NCBI GenBank assembly: GCA_947474905.1 | Contig: CANJKQ010000045.1 | Span: 1-7,028, forward strand | Source of the DNA: Pseudomonadota bacterium | GTDB lineage: Bacteria; Pseudomonadota; Alphaproteobacteria; Sphingomonadales; Sphingomonadaceae | DNA: 7,028 bases | Direction of reading: 5' to 3' | Shown: positions 1 through 6,074 of the stretch, piece by piece | Layout of the letters: each line of letters begins with the position of its first letter | Position numbering within the stretch: the stretch's first letter is position 1 | Translations under genes and position numbers: made by a program | The notes under the pieces: model-generated | What the model saw: the letters and a program-made list of their open reading frames with translations, nothing else | Databases searched by the model: none | What the model was told of the DNA's origin: nothing

Positions 1-2
1 AG

Positions 3-1220
3 GTGGCAACGCGCGACAACTCGTCGCCCTGGTATCATAATTTCGCCGACCAGTATGACGAATTTCTCGACGCGACCAGCGCGGGCGAGCTTGGCCGCCG
101 CCATGGCCTCGATCAGGTCGGCACCTGGCAGAAAGTCACCGCCCACCCCGCCTATGATGCCTTCTGGCAAGAACAGGCGATGGACACCATCCTCGCCAAG
201 CAGCCGCTGAAAGTGCCGGTGATGCTGGTCGATTCGCTTTGGGACCAGGAGGATATCTACGGCGCGCTCGCCGTCTATCGCGCGATCAAGCCCAAGGATG
301 TGAACGGCGACATGGTCTATCTGTCGATGGGCCCCTGGTATCACGGTCAGGAAATCGGCAAGGCCAGCAATCTCGGCAATGTCGAATGGGATGCGGACAC
401 CGCCAAATGGTGGCGGCACCAGGTGCTCGGGCCGTTTCTGGCGCATTATCTGAAGGGCGAACCGATGCAGGTGCCGCCCGTCACCGCTTTCCAGTCGGGC
501 AGCAACAAATGGCAAGCGCTTGACCATTGGCCGACGGCGCCCGCGACGACCGCGCTGTTCCTGAAACCCGGCGGTGCGCTCGGCTTTGACCGGGCAGAGG
601 GCGAGGCGCAGACCGCCGATTACGTCTCCGACCCGGCGCACCCCGTGCCCTTCGAGCCGCGCCCGGTCGCGCCGATCGGCTATGATGGTGACCATTGGAC
701 GGCCTGGCTGACCAGCGATCAGCGCCACGCCTCGTCGCGCCCCGACGTGCTGACCTTCGAAACCGAAGCGCTGACCGCGCCCGTCACCGTCGCTGGCCAG
801 CCCATGGTCCATCTGAACGCGGCGACCAGCGGGACGGACAGCGACTGGGTGGTCAAGCTGATCGACGTCTATCCGCCGCAGGTCGCGGGCGACCAGAAAA
901 TGGGGGGCTATCAGCTGAGCGTATCCATGGACATTTTCCGTGGCCGCTATCGCGAGGGCCTCGACAAGGCGAAGCCGATCACGCCGGACACGCCGCTCGA
1001 TTATCAATGGGCACTGCCCGCGGTGAACCATGTGTTCAAGCCCGGCCACCGCATCATGGTGCAGGTCCAGTCGAGCTGGTTCCCGCTTTATGACCGCAAC
1101 CCGCAGAAATTCGTCGACAATATCTTCTTCGCCAAACCCGGCGATTATCAGAAGGCGACGCAGCGAGTGACGGTGGCGGGCGCGAATGCCAGCTATATCG
1201 CGCTGCCGGTGGTGAAGTAG
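3..1220 (+). CDS. Alpha-amino-acid ester hydrolase (CocE/NonD, S15-like), C-terminal part, 5' truncated by window edge
   Basis: This is an alpha/beta-hydrolase of the CocE/NonD (X-Pro dipeptidyl-peptidase S15) group, closest to alpha-amino-acid ester hydrolases, serine enzymes that hydrolyse or transfer alpha-amino acyl esters and beta-lactam side chains. The 405 visible residues begin inside the protein; the GTG at position 3 is read as an internal valine. The segment WDQED (D81, E83, D84) matches the catalytic Asp and two members of the carboxylate cluster, and GPWYHG (H114) the catalytic His. The Asp-His spacing of 33 residues equals that of the Xanthomonas citri enzyme (Asp307, His340, as I recall it). 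By that offset about 226 residues, including the nucleophile Ser, lie upstream of the window. From about residue 195 the sequence fits the C-terminal jelly-roll domain. Family members are usually exported; the signal peptide would be outside the window. Substrate is inferred, so CocE-like esterase is the fallback name. Confidence 0.9.
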   Translation: MATRDNSSPWYHNFADQYDEFLDATSAGELGRRHGLDQVGTWQKVTAHPAYDAFWQEQAMDTILAKQPLKVPVMLVDSLWDQEDIYGALAVYRAIKPKDVNGDMVYLSMGPWYHGQEIGKASNLGNVEWDADTAKWWRHQVLGPFLAHYLKGEPMQVPPVTAFQSGSNKWQALDHWPTAPATTALFLKPGGALGFDRAEGEAQTADYVSDPAHPVPFEPRPVAPIGYDGDHWTAWLTSDQRHASSRPDVLTFETEALTAPVTVAGQPMVHLNAATSGTDSDWVVKLIDVYPPQVAGDQKMGGYQLSVSMDIFRGRYREGLDKAKPITPDTPLDYQWALPAVNHVFKPGHRIMVQVQSSWFPLYDRNPQKFVDNIFFAKPGDYQKATQRVTVAGANASYIALPVVK

Positions 1221-1222
1221 GC

Positions 1223-1243
1223 AAGGGCGAGCGATCGGCCCTT
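1223..1243 (+). terminator. Hairpin just after the ester hydrolase stop, weak terminator candidate
   Basis: A 6-bp perfect stem (AAGGGC at 1223-1228 with GCCCTT at 1238-1243) with a 9-base loop begins 2 bases after the TAG stop. There is no following T tract, so intrinsic termination is uncertain. It may only protect the mRNA 3' end. Confidence 0.3.
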
Positions 1244-1519
1244 CGATGCGTGCGACCGGCAGGCGCGTCGATTGCACATCCCTGATAGTTCGGGAAAATC
1301 AACAAAAGCGCCGCTCCTCGTGCGCCGATAACGCAATGGGAAGGGCGTCACCTGCCGGTTGCGCGTGCGCAAATGTTGCGAATCTTCTTAGGGGTCACGG
1401 CTATCGGACGTTGGCTGGCGGAGTGATTCAGGCATGAAAACTGCCTGCGAGCACTGGATGGCTGAGAGCATGAACGAGTAAAGCATAGCCTAGCAGGCGT
1501 GGCCGGCTGTGGGAAGGTA

Positions 1520-1560
1520 CAGGGTTGTAGCGTTTCACTGCTGTGCCGTGAAACTCCCTG
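1520..1560. repeat. Two-part stem-loop in the convergent gap
   Basis: The inner stem is perfect: GTTTCAC (1532-1538) pairs with GTGAAAC (1548-1554) around a 9-base loop. An outer 5-bp stem, CAGGG (1520-1524) with CCCTG (1556-1560), closes it, separated by 7 unpaired bases on the left and 1 on the right. No T tract follows on either strand. It could be part of a small RNA, a protein-binding site or a decayed repeat. Confidence 0.4.
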
Positions 1561-1657
1561 GAAAATGCGCGGCATTAAATCTTACTTCGCGAGGGATAAC
1601 GACTTCCGGCGACACCTCGCCACGTCTGACGCGGAATATGGAGGCCGAGACAGCATC

Positions 1658-1687
1658 GGGGCCACTCGACATCGTCGCGTCGGCCCC
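1658..1687 (-). terminator. Hairpin after the radical SAM stop codon, terminator candidate
   Basis: The outer stem GGGGCC (1658-1663) / GGCCCC (1682-1687) and the inner stem CGAC (1667-1670) / GTCG (1674-1677) form one hairpin. It begins 6 bases beyond the radical SAM stop codon in that gene's direction. Stem strength and position fit a 3'-end structure, but no U tract follows, so factor-independent termination is unproven. Confidence 0.4.
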
Positions 1688-1693
1688 ACCGCG

Positions 1694-2842
1694 CTAATGA
1701 ACTATTGCCGCCTGCACAAAATCCTCCAACTCATACATGTTATCGCAGAAGCAGCGGCTGCAGGTGACGCTTCCTAGATGTCCGCCCGAGTCCAACATGT
1801 CGGCATGCGCCTTGCGCGCTGCGCCAAAGACGATGTCTCGCAAGGGTTGCTTGGCAACGCTGCCGATCGGCTCGGCGCGCTCGAAATCCTGGCAACAGCG
1901 CAAAACTGTCCCGTCGCAATCGACGACTAGGTCATCAAGCACAGCAGACCCGCATCGCATCGGCACGGGCCGTAGCGCAAGCGCGTCGAACACGCGCCGA
2001 TCGCTCGCACAACGGCTCATCATGGGCGCAAGTAACACGTTAGCCTTCCGCTTCTGAAACCATCGGCGGGTATCAGCGACATCGGCAAGGTTGCGCTGGT
2101 TGACTGGAATGGCGACATGCACGTGACCGGCGAAAATCTCGAGGATCTCCTCATATTTGGGGAGTACGCGCTCAAGCCTCAGGGGATGCATCAACATGTT
2201 GAACGTTTCGGGAACCAGCGATTCACAATGCAGGCCAATGGTCACGTTCAATTCACGCAACGCGACATGCCGTTTACGCGAAAAAGCGGCGGCATTGGTA
2301 TTGATCGATAACGGTAACGACGGAAAGTGGTGGCGCACATAGCGAGCCCTTTCGACGACAAACGGGTCGACCAAAGCATCCCCAAACAACCCGAACGCGA
2401 TCTGCCCCGTGATCGGAAATGCCAAGTCGGCGATACCATCGATAACTTCGCGAAACAGCGGCATCGGCATCGGCGTGCGTGGGACGTGGCTAGTAGCGAC
2501 CTTCCCCGTCGGGCAATGGATGCAGGATGCGTTGCAAAGCCCCGTCGTGCCCAGAATAATGAATCCGAAGCGATCAGGTATCGGCCCGCGCGGCCTTGCC
2601 TCCATCGTTGCCTTGGCAATTCGGTGCGATGTCGGATCGAGCGCGAGCGCCCGCTCCAATACCGCAAGCCCCTCTTCCTTACGGTCAAGTCGGCGTAGAA
2701 CCAGTCCATATTCCATCCAGGTTCTCGCCCGATGCGGCGCAAAAAAGACCGACCAGCGATAGGCGGTGGCTGCCCATGTCAAAGCCTGGATCCTACGCGC
2801 AATGTGCGCGACCCAAATCAGCGGCCACCCCAAAATCCGCAT
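1694..2842 (-). CDS. Radical SAM/SPASM domain protein with TPR-like N-terminus, function unknown
   Basis: A 382-residue radical SAM enzyme: it should bind a [4Fe-4S] cluster and cleave S-adenosylmethionine to start radical chemistry on an unknown substrate. Residues 1-25 are hydrophobic/amphipathic. About 23-80 resembles one to two TPR helices, ending in ERALALDP. The cluster motif C103-x3-C107-x2-C110 sits in TTGLCNASCIHC. GLFGDALVDP occupies the place of the family's GEP loop with Asp for Glu. The C-terminus is SPASM-like: C297, DCDG with C309, C316/C317, then C361-x2-C364-x-C366, enough for an auxiliary Fe-S cluster. The ATG at 2842 is chosen because AAGGG lies 7 bases ahead; in-frame GTG (2866) and TTG (2869) starts lack this. 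Hand-counted rows are 50-58% GC against 58-75% in nearby housekeeping rows, suggesting transfer. No partner substrate gene is evident. The fold call is sure; the role is unknown. Confidence 0.9.
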   Translation of the reverse strand: MRILGWPLIWVAHIARRIQALTWAATAYRWSVFFAPHRARTWMEYGLVLRRLDRKEEGLAVLERALALDPTSHRIAKATMEARPRGPIPDRFGFIILGTTGLCNASCIHCPTGKVATSHVPRTPMPMPLFREVIDGIADLAFPITGQIAFGLFGDALVDPFVVERARYVRHHFPSLPLSINTNAAAFSRKRHVALRELNVTIGLHCESLVPETFNMLMHPLRLERVLPKYEEILEIFAGHVHVAIPVNQRNLADVADTRRWFQKRKANVLLAPMMSRCASDRRVFDALALRPVPMRCGSAVLDDLVVDCDGTVLRCCQDFERAEPIGSVAKQPLRDIVFGAARKAHADMLDSGGHLGSVTCSRCFCDNMYELEDFVQAAIVH

Positions 2843-2849
2843 TTGCGTA

Positions 2850-2854
2850 CCCTT
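2850..2854 (-). promoter_or_regulatory. Ribosome binding site deciding the radical SAM start
   Basis: AAGGG on the minus strand, 7 bases before the ATG at 2842. It supports that start over GTG 2866 and TTG 2869, which would place this site inside the coding region. It overlaps the TAA stop of the 17-codon upstream frame at 2854-2907, so translation of the two could be coupled. Confidence 0.6.
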
Positions 2855-2907
2855 TATGCTCTGCACCAACGGGCGGCGCTTGTATTGATAGCCTGCCGCA
2901 TCGACAT
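2854..2907 (-). CDS. Possible 17-residue leader peptide upstream of the radical SAM gene
   Basis: A short frame reading MSMRQAINTSAARWCRA begins at an ATG at 2907 with GGAG (2914-2917) 6 bases ahead, a well-placed ribosome binding site. Its TAA stop overlaps the ribosome binding site of the radical SAM gene. The first and third codons (both ATG) fall within a perfect hairpin at 2895-2912. The arrangement resembles a leader peptide or translationally coupled upstream frame. It matches no peptide family I know, and short frames with passable start sites arise by chance, so reality as a gene is doubtful. Confidence 0.25.
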   Translation of the reverse strand: MSMRQAINTSAARWCRA

Positions 2908-2912
2908 GCGGC
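2895..2912 (-). promoter_or_regulatory. Hairpin in the radical SAM leader
   Basis: GCCGCAT and ATGCGGC form a perfect 7-bp stem with a 4-base loop. In the transcript of the radical SAM gene it would bury both ATG codons of the 17-codon leader frame. It lies 53 bases upstream of the chosen radical SAM ATG and stands in an otherwise AT-rich leader. A role in translational control is inferred. Confidence 0.45.
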
Positions 2913-2963
2913 GCTCCGTGTAGCTTATCCTATATCATGAAGTTTTCCCGCCAACTTTGGAGA

Positions 2964-2991
2964 AGAATAGCTCTTAATAACGGCTTTTCAA
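2964..2991 (-). promoter_or_regulatory. Candidate sigma70-like promoter for the radical SAM gene
   Basis: On the minus strand TTGAAA (2986-2991) and TATTCT (2964-2969) are separated by 16 bases. This gives a 5/6 match to the -35 consensus and 4/6 to the -10. The row 2941-3000 is 40% GC by hand count, the most AT-rich part of the window, and lies between purK and the radical SAM gene. It would give a leader of about 115 bases. This is a consensus match only. Confidence 0.35.
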
Positions 2992-3050
2992 CATACTCGA
3001 CCAGGAGCCGCCACATGGTCGTCCGCCCTCGGCCAACTCCACCGAGCCCG

Positions 3051-4118
3051 TTACCGCTCCAGCCGCGTCACATGCCCCATCTTGCGGCCCGGTCGCACGG
3101 TCTTGCCGTAGAGGTGCAGATGCGCATCGCGGTCGGTGAGGTAGGATTGCGCGCGCTCCGCTGCCGCGCCGATCAGGTTGAGCATCTCGACATGGCCCGC
3201 GGTCAATCCCGTGTCGCCGAGCGGCAGGCCGCAGATCGCGCGGATGTGGTTTTCGAACTGGCTCGTCACCGCGCCTTCGATCGTCCAATGGCCCGAATTA
3301 TGGACGCGCGGTGCCATTTCGTTGAACACCGGGCCGTCGCTGCCCACAAAGAATTCGCAGGTCAGCACGCCGACATGGCCCAGCGCCTCGGCAACCCGTC
3401 CGGTGAGCGCCGCGGCCTCACCCCACACGGCGGCGATTTCGGCAGGCGCGGGCAAGGTGGAGCGGGCGAGGATGCCGTCCTGATGCTCGTTCCAGGGCGG
3501 CGGATAGCTCACCATGCTGCCATCGGCGGCGCGGGCAAGGATGATCGAGAATTCGTGGCTGAAGGTGACAAAGCCTTCGAGGATCGCCGGTCGCCCGCCA
3601 ATGGCTGCCCAGGCGGCTTCGGCCTCGTCGGGGTCGGACAGGCGAACCTGCCCCTTGCCATCATAGCCCAGCCGCAGCGTCTTCAGGATCGCCGGGCAGC
3701 CGATCTCGGCGATCGCGGCACGTAGCTCTTCAAGGCTCGTGACCTTTGCCCAGGGCGCGGTGCGGCCGCCAAGATCGCCGACAAAGGCCTTTTCATTCGC
3801 CCGGTCCTGCGCGACCAGCAGCGACTTGGGGCTGGGATGGACCGGCAGCTTCGACGCCAGATACTCGACCGGCTCGAGCGCGATATTCTCGAACTCATAG
3901 GTCACCACGTCGCAGGCACCGATCAAGTCGTCGAGCACGATACGGCTATGGTAATCGGCGCGGGTGAAGCTCGTCGCGGTTTGCGCGGCAACGGCTTCCT
4001 CGTCGGGGGCGAGCACGCGGGTGTTATAGCCCAATTGCGCCGCCGCGACCCCGAGCATCCGGCCAAGCTGGCCACCGCCAAGGATGCCGATGGTGGCGCC
4101 TGGGGGCAGCGGGGTCAT
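3051..4118 (-). CDS. purK: N5-carboxyaminoimidazole ribonucleotide synthase PurK
   Basis: PurK, a cytosolic ATP-grasp enzyme, carboxylates 5-aminoimidazole ribonucleotide with ATP and bicarbonate to N5-CAIR in purine synthesis. The 355-residue product shows the N-terminal nucleotide-binding-like IGILGGGQLGRM (10-21), the ATP-grasp part with LKTLRLGYDGKGQ (145-157) and EGFVTFSHEFSI (181-192), the metal/active-site stretch FNEMAPRVHNSGHWTIEG (265-282), and the family C-terminus with HLYGK and GRKMGHVT (336-351). The open frame continues upstream to 4232, but those 38 codons translate the spacer repeat, so the ATG at 4118 directly before TPLPPGATIGILGGG is the start. No strong ribosome binding site precedes it. 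purE lies 121 bases upstream on the same strand and PurE uses this enzyme's product. Only a weak 5-bp hairpin follows the stop, so read-through toward the radical SAM gene is possible. Confidence 0.97.
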   Translation of the reverse strand: MTPLPPGATIGILGGGQLGRMLGVAAAQLGYNTRVLAPDEEAVAAQTATSFTRADYHSRIVLDDLIGACDVVTYEFENIALEPVEYLASKLPVHPSPKSLLVAQDRANEKAFVGDLGGRTAPWAKVTSLEELRAAIAEIGCPAILKTLRLGYDGKGQVRLSDPDEAEAAWAAIGGRPAILEGFVTFSHEFSIILARAADGSMVSYPPPWNEHQDGILARSTLPAPAEIAAVWGEAAALTGRVAEALGHVGVLTCEFFVGSDGPVFNEMAPRVHNSGHWTIEGAVTSQFENHIRAICGLPLGDTGLTAGHVEMLNLIGAAAERAQSYLTDRDAHLHLYGKTVRPGRKMGHVTRLER

Positions 4119-4136
4119 CAATCTGCCAGCCCCGCC

Positions 4137-4220
4137 CCGTTCGTCCCGAGCGCAGTCGAGGGACGGGCCGCAAGCGCCGGACCAAGTTGCCCGCCCCTCG
4201 ACTTCGCTCGGGACGAACGG
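4137..4220. repeat. Long inverted repeat in the purE-purK spacer
   Basis: Two 31-base arms (4137-4167 and 4190-4220) are reverse complements at 29 of 31 positions around a 22-base centre. The core reads CGTCCCGAGCG then AGTCGAGGG. In the purE-purK transcript it would form a very stable hairpin. Its translation yields the false motifs FVPSEVEG and DERG that I recall from mis-annotated protein ends in sphingomonads and relatives, which suggests a dispersed repeat family. It could stabilise purE mRNA or reduce read-through into purK; neither is shown. Confidence 0.85.
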
Positions 4221-4239
4221 CGGTTGCGGCACCAGGAAC

Positions 4240-4719
4240 TCACGCCGGGTCGACCGCCACGCCGTCGGTCTGCGCCTGGCGCCACGCCTTCAGCCGCTCG
4301 GCCAGCGCCGCGTCGTTTGTCGCCAGGATGGCGGCGGCGAGCAGCCCGGCATTTTTCGCGCCCGGCTTGCCGATCGCCAGCGTGCCGACGGGCACGCCGC
4401 CCGGCATCTGGACGATCGAGAGCAGACTATCCATGCCATCAAGCGCCTTGGACTGGACGGGCACGCCGAGCACCGGCAGATGCGTCATCGACGCCGCCAT
4501 ACCGGGCAGATGCGCGGCACCGCCCGCGCCGGCGATGATGACTTTCAACCCGCGATCGGCGGCGCTGGTCGCATAGTCGTACAGCCGCTGAGGCGTGCGA
4601 TGCGCGGAAACGACCTTGCTCTCATACGCCACGCCCAGCGCATCGAGCATCTCGGCGGCATGCGCCATCGTCGCCCAATCGGACGTGCTGCCCATGATGA
4701 TGCCGACCAGGGGTGCCAT
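4240..4719 (-). CDS. purE: N5-carboxyaminoimidazole ribonucleotide mutase PurE (class I)
   Basis: PurE converts N5-CAIR, the PurK product, to 4-carboxy-5-aminoimidazole ribonucleotide, a carboxylate shift in cytosolic purine synthesis. The 159-residue length is typical of class I PurE. Signature elements are [10 protein letters not shown] (6-15), SAHRTP with the catalytic His H40 (38-43; His45 in E. coli), [12 protein letters not shown] (63-74), [23 protein letters not shown] (87-111) and [10 protein letters not shown] (120-129). The start at 4719 is fixed because an in-frame TAA lies just upstream (4729-4731), although no clear ribosome binding site is visible. The GNAT gene ends 44 bases upstream. 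An 11-codon frame starts at that gene's TGATG junction and ends at the TAA, so ribosomes may be delivered by coupling. Confidence 0.97.
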   Translation of the reverse strand: MAPLVGIIMGSTSDWATMAHAAEMLDALGVAYESKVVSAHRTPQRLYDYATSAADRGLKVIIAGAGGAAHLPGMAASMTHLPVLGVPVQSKALDGMDSLLSIVQMPGGVPVGTLAIGKPGAKNAGLLAAAILATNDAALAERLKAWRQAQTDGVAVDPA

Positions 4720-4763
4720 CCGCAGCGCTTAGCGGGAAGCCCGGGACAGGGCAATATCAGCCA

Positions 4764-5291
4764 TCAGGCCAGTGCCTTGCCCATCCGCACCAGCGGCACC
4801 GGCACGCCCTGTGACCGGTCGATCACCTCCACAATCGGCTGATAGCCGCAAGCGCGGTAGAGCGGCACACCCGCCAGCGTCGCCATCAGTTCAACCCGGG
4901 TAAAACCCTCCCCCCGCGCCGCGCCTTCGCATGTCGCGAGCACCATCCGGCCGATCCCCCGCCGCGCATGATCGGGGTGGGTGTACATCGCCCGGATCCG
5001 CGCGGACTCGGTCGCGGGGTCGAGCAGGCGCGGCGCGCGCAGGTCGGTCGCCTGATCGCTGCCGTACAGCGTCGCGCGGCGGCTCCACCCCCCGCAGCCC
5101 GCAATCGCGCCTGCGTCCTCAACCAGATAATAGGTCCGGTCAGCCACGAGCTGCCGGTCGAGCCCCATCACGCCCCGGCTCGCCGCGATCTGCTCGGCGC
5201 TCAGATAGTCACGCTGCAGCTCGGTAATCGCCGCTTCCATCAGCCCGGCCAGTGCGGAGAGGTCGGCGTCGGTCGCCAGCCTGGCGATCAC
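4764..5291 (-). CDS. GNAT-family N-acetyltransferase, substrate unknown
   Basis: A 175-residue GCN5-related acetyltransferase, expected to move an acetyl group from acetyl-CoA to an amine on an unknown small molecule or protein. The acetyl-CoA site is visible as [21 protein letters not shown] (98-118; the RRGIGR pyrophosphate loop at 110-115), followed by the motif-B region [19 protein letters not shown] (133-151). The N-terminus [17 protein letters not shown] is the usual first strand and helix. The GTG start at 5291 overlaps the gpmA stop in GTGA, which implies translational coupling, and no closer in-frame start would keep the N-terminal strand. The gene sits between gpmA and purE in one orientation. 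That context gives no substrate, and the family is too broad to name one. Confidence 0.9.
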   Translation of the reverse strand: MIARLATDADLSALAGLMEAAITELQRDYLSAEQIAASRGVMGLDRQLVADRTYYLVEDAGAIAGCGGWSRRATLYGSDQATDLRAPRLLDPATESARIRAMYTHPDHARRGIGRMVLATCEGAARGEGFTRVELMATLAGVPLYRACGYQPIVEVIDRSQGVPVPLVRMGKALA

Positions 5292-5974
5292 CGCTCGCTC
5301 AGATAATAGCGGTCGGTCGGGTTGAGCGCGGCGTCAAGCGCATAGACGATTGGCTGGCCGGTCGGGATTTCGAGGGCGGTAATCTCCTCATCGGGAATGC
5401 GCGACAAATGCTTGACCAGCGCGCGCAGCGAATTGCCGTGCGCGGAAATCAGTACGCGCTCCCCGGCTTTGAGCGCCGGGGCAATGCGCGCCTGCCAATA
5501 GGGCAGCACGCGGGCGATCGTGTCTTTCAGGCTTTCGGTGGCGGGGATGGCGATGCCGGCATAACGACGGTCCGCCGCCAGATCATAGGGGCTGCCAGCA
5601 GCCATTGGCGGTGGCGGCACGTCAAAGCTGCGGCGCCAGATCTTCACCTGCTCGTCGCCATGCTTGGCCGCGGTCTCCGCCTTGTTGAGGCCGGTCAGCC
5701 CGCCATAATGCCGTTCATTGAGGCGCCAGTCCTTTTCAACCGGCAGCCACAGCCGCCCCATTTCCTCAAGCGCGAGGTTGAGCGTCTTGATCGCGCGGGT
5801 CTGGAGCGAGGTGAAGCATTGGTCAAAATCGAGGCCTTTGGCGGCGAGCAACTGCCCCGCCGCGCGCGCTTCCGCCACGCCCTGATCGGTCAAGTCAACG
5901 TCCCACCAGCCGGTAAAGCGGTTTTCCAGGTTCCAGGCGGATTGGCCGTGGCGGATCAGGACAAGCGTCGGCAT
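5288..5974 (-). CDS. gpmA: 2,3-bisphosphoglycerate-dependent phosphoglycerate mutase GpmA
   Basis: GpmA interconverts 3-phosphoglycerate and 2-phosphoglycerate in glycolysis and gluconeogenesis through a phosphohistidine intermediate. The 228-residue product has [10 protein letters not shown] with the phosphorylated H9 and R8, [12 protein letters not shown] (18-29), the substrate-binding R60, [17 protein letters not shown] (85-101) with acid E87, and [14 protein letters not shown] with H179 (177-190). All catalytic residues are present. The frame stays open to 6097, but the extra 41 residues do not resemble the family and run into the divergent gene, so the ATG at 5974 ([10 protein letters not shown]) is chosen; its ribosome binding site is weak. 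It is the first gene of the minus-strand run, and its TGA overlaps the GTG start of the acetyltransferase gene. Confidence 0.97.
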   Translation of the reverse strand: MPTLVLIRHGQSAWNLENRFTGWWDVDLTDQGVAEARAAGQLLAAKGLDFDQCFTSLQTRAIKTLNLALEEMGRLWLPVEKDWRLNERHYGGLTGLNKAETAAKHGDEQVKIWRRSFDVPPPPMAAGSPYDLAADRRYAGIAIPATESLKDTIARVLPYWQARIAPALKAGERVLISAHGNSLRALVKHLSRIPDEEITALEIPTGQPIVYALDAALNPTDRYYLSER

Positions 5975-6074
5975 CGGTGGGACTTTCTGAACTCTGGCCC
6001 AAAGGCCATGGCTGGTCTGGCGTTGCCGCGCTGATAAAGGGAGGCAGCACCCCAAGACAACAGGAGAGTCGGCC
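5975..6074. promoter_or_regulatory. Divergent intergenic region between gpmA and the DLH-family gene
   Basis: These 100 bases must hold promoters for both directions. I could not find a convincing -35/-10 pair on either strand; GATAAA at 6033-6038 is a weak -10 candidate for the rightward gene. A 5-bp inverted repeat TGGCC-CAAA-GGCCA (5995-6008) is a possible operator. AGGAG at 6062-6066, 8 bases before the ATG at 6075, is a good ribosome binding site and fixes that start. Confidence 0.45.

Larger units (their letters stand above)
1221..1693. other. 473-bp convergent intergenic gap, no recognisable gene
   Basis: Two genes converge on this gap. No frame gives a protein I recognise and reading frames are short. 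Structure seen: a perfect palindrome TTGCGC-GT-GCGCAA at 1359-1372; a 6-bp pair GCCTGC/GCAGGC at 1443-1448 and 1493-1498; a two-part hairpin at 1520-1560; and a hairpin at 1658-1687 next to the radical SAM stop. One 15-codon frame (1434-1481, +, MKTACEHWMAESMNE) has GGAG at 1420-1423 ahead of its ATG, but nothing else supports it as a gene. Row 1561-1620 is 53% GC by hand count, lower than the flanking housekeeping genes. The region could be decayed DNA or hold an unannotated small RNA. Confidence 0.6.

Noticed and set aside
1374..1390. Fur-like or other iron-box resemblance around TTGCGAATCTTCTTA
   Set aside because: It is only a partial half-site match with no iron-related gene downstream.
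2843..2869. Alternative GTG/TTG starts for the radical SAM gene
   Set aside because: They would put a good AAGGG ribosome binding site inside the gene; the ATG at 2842 is correctly spaced from it.
2854..3016. RiPP precursor peptide for the radical SAM/SPASM enzyme
   Set aside because: The candidate frames are 17 and 28 residues, match no known leader or core pattern, and are as short as chance frames; kept only as a speculative finding.
4119..4232. Upstream extension of purK to an ATG at 4232
   Set aside because: The added 38 codons translate the inverted repeat in the spacer and do not resemble PurK; the ATG at 4118 lies just before the conserved N-terminal motif.
2937..4538. Long open frames on the plus strand opposite purK and purE
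   Set aside because: They are antisense to well-recognised enzymes, Arg/Pro/Ala-rich with no family motifs, and are expected from GC-rich codon usage.
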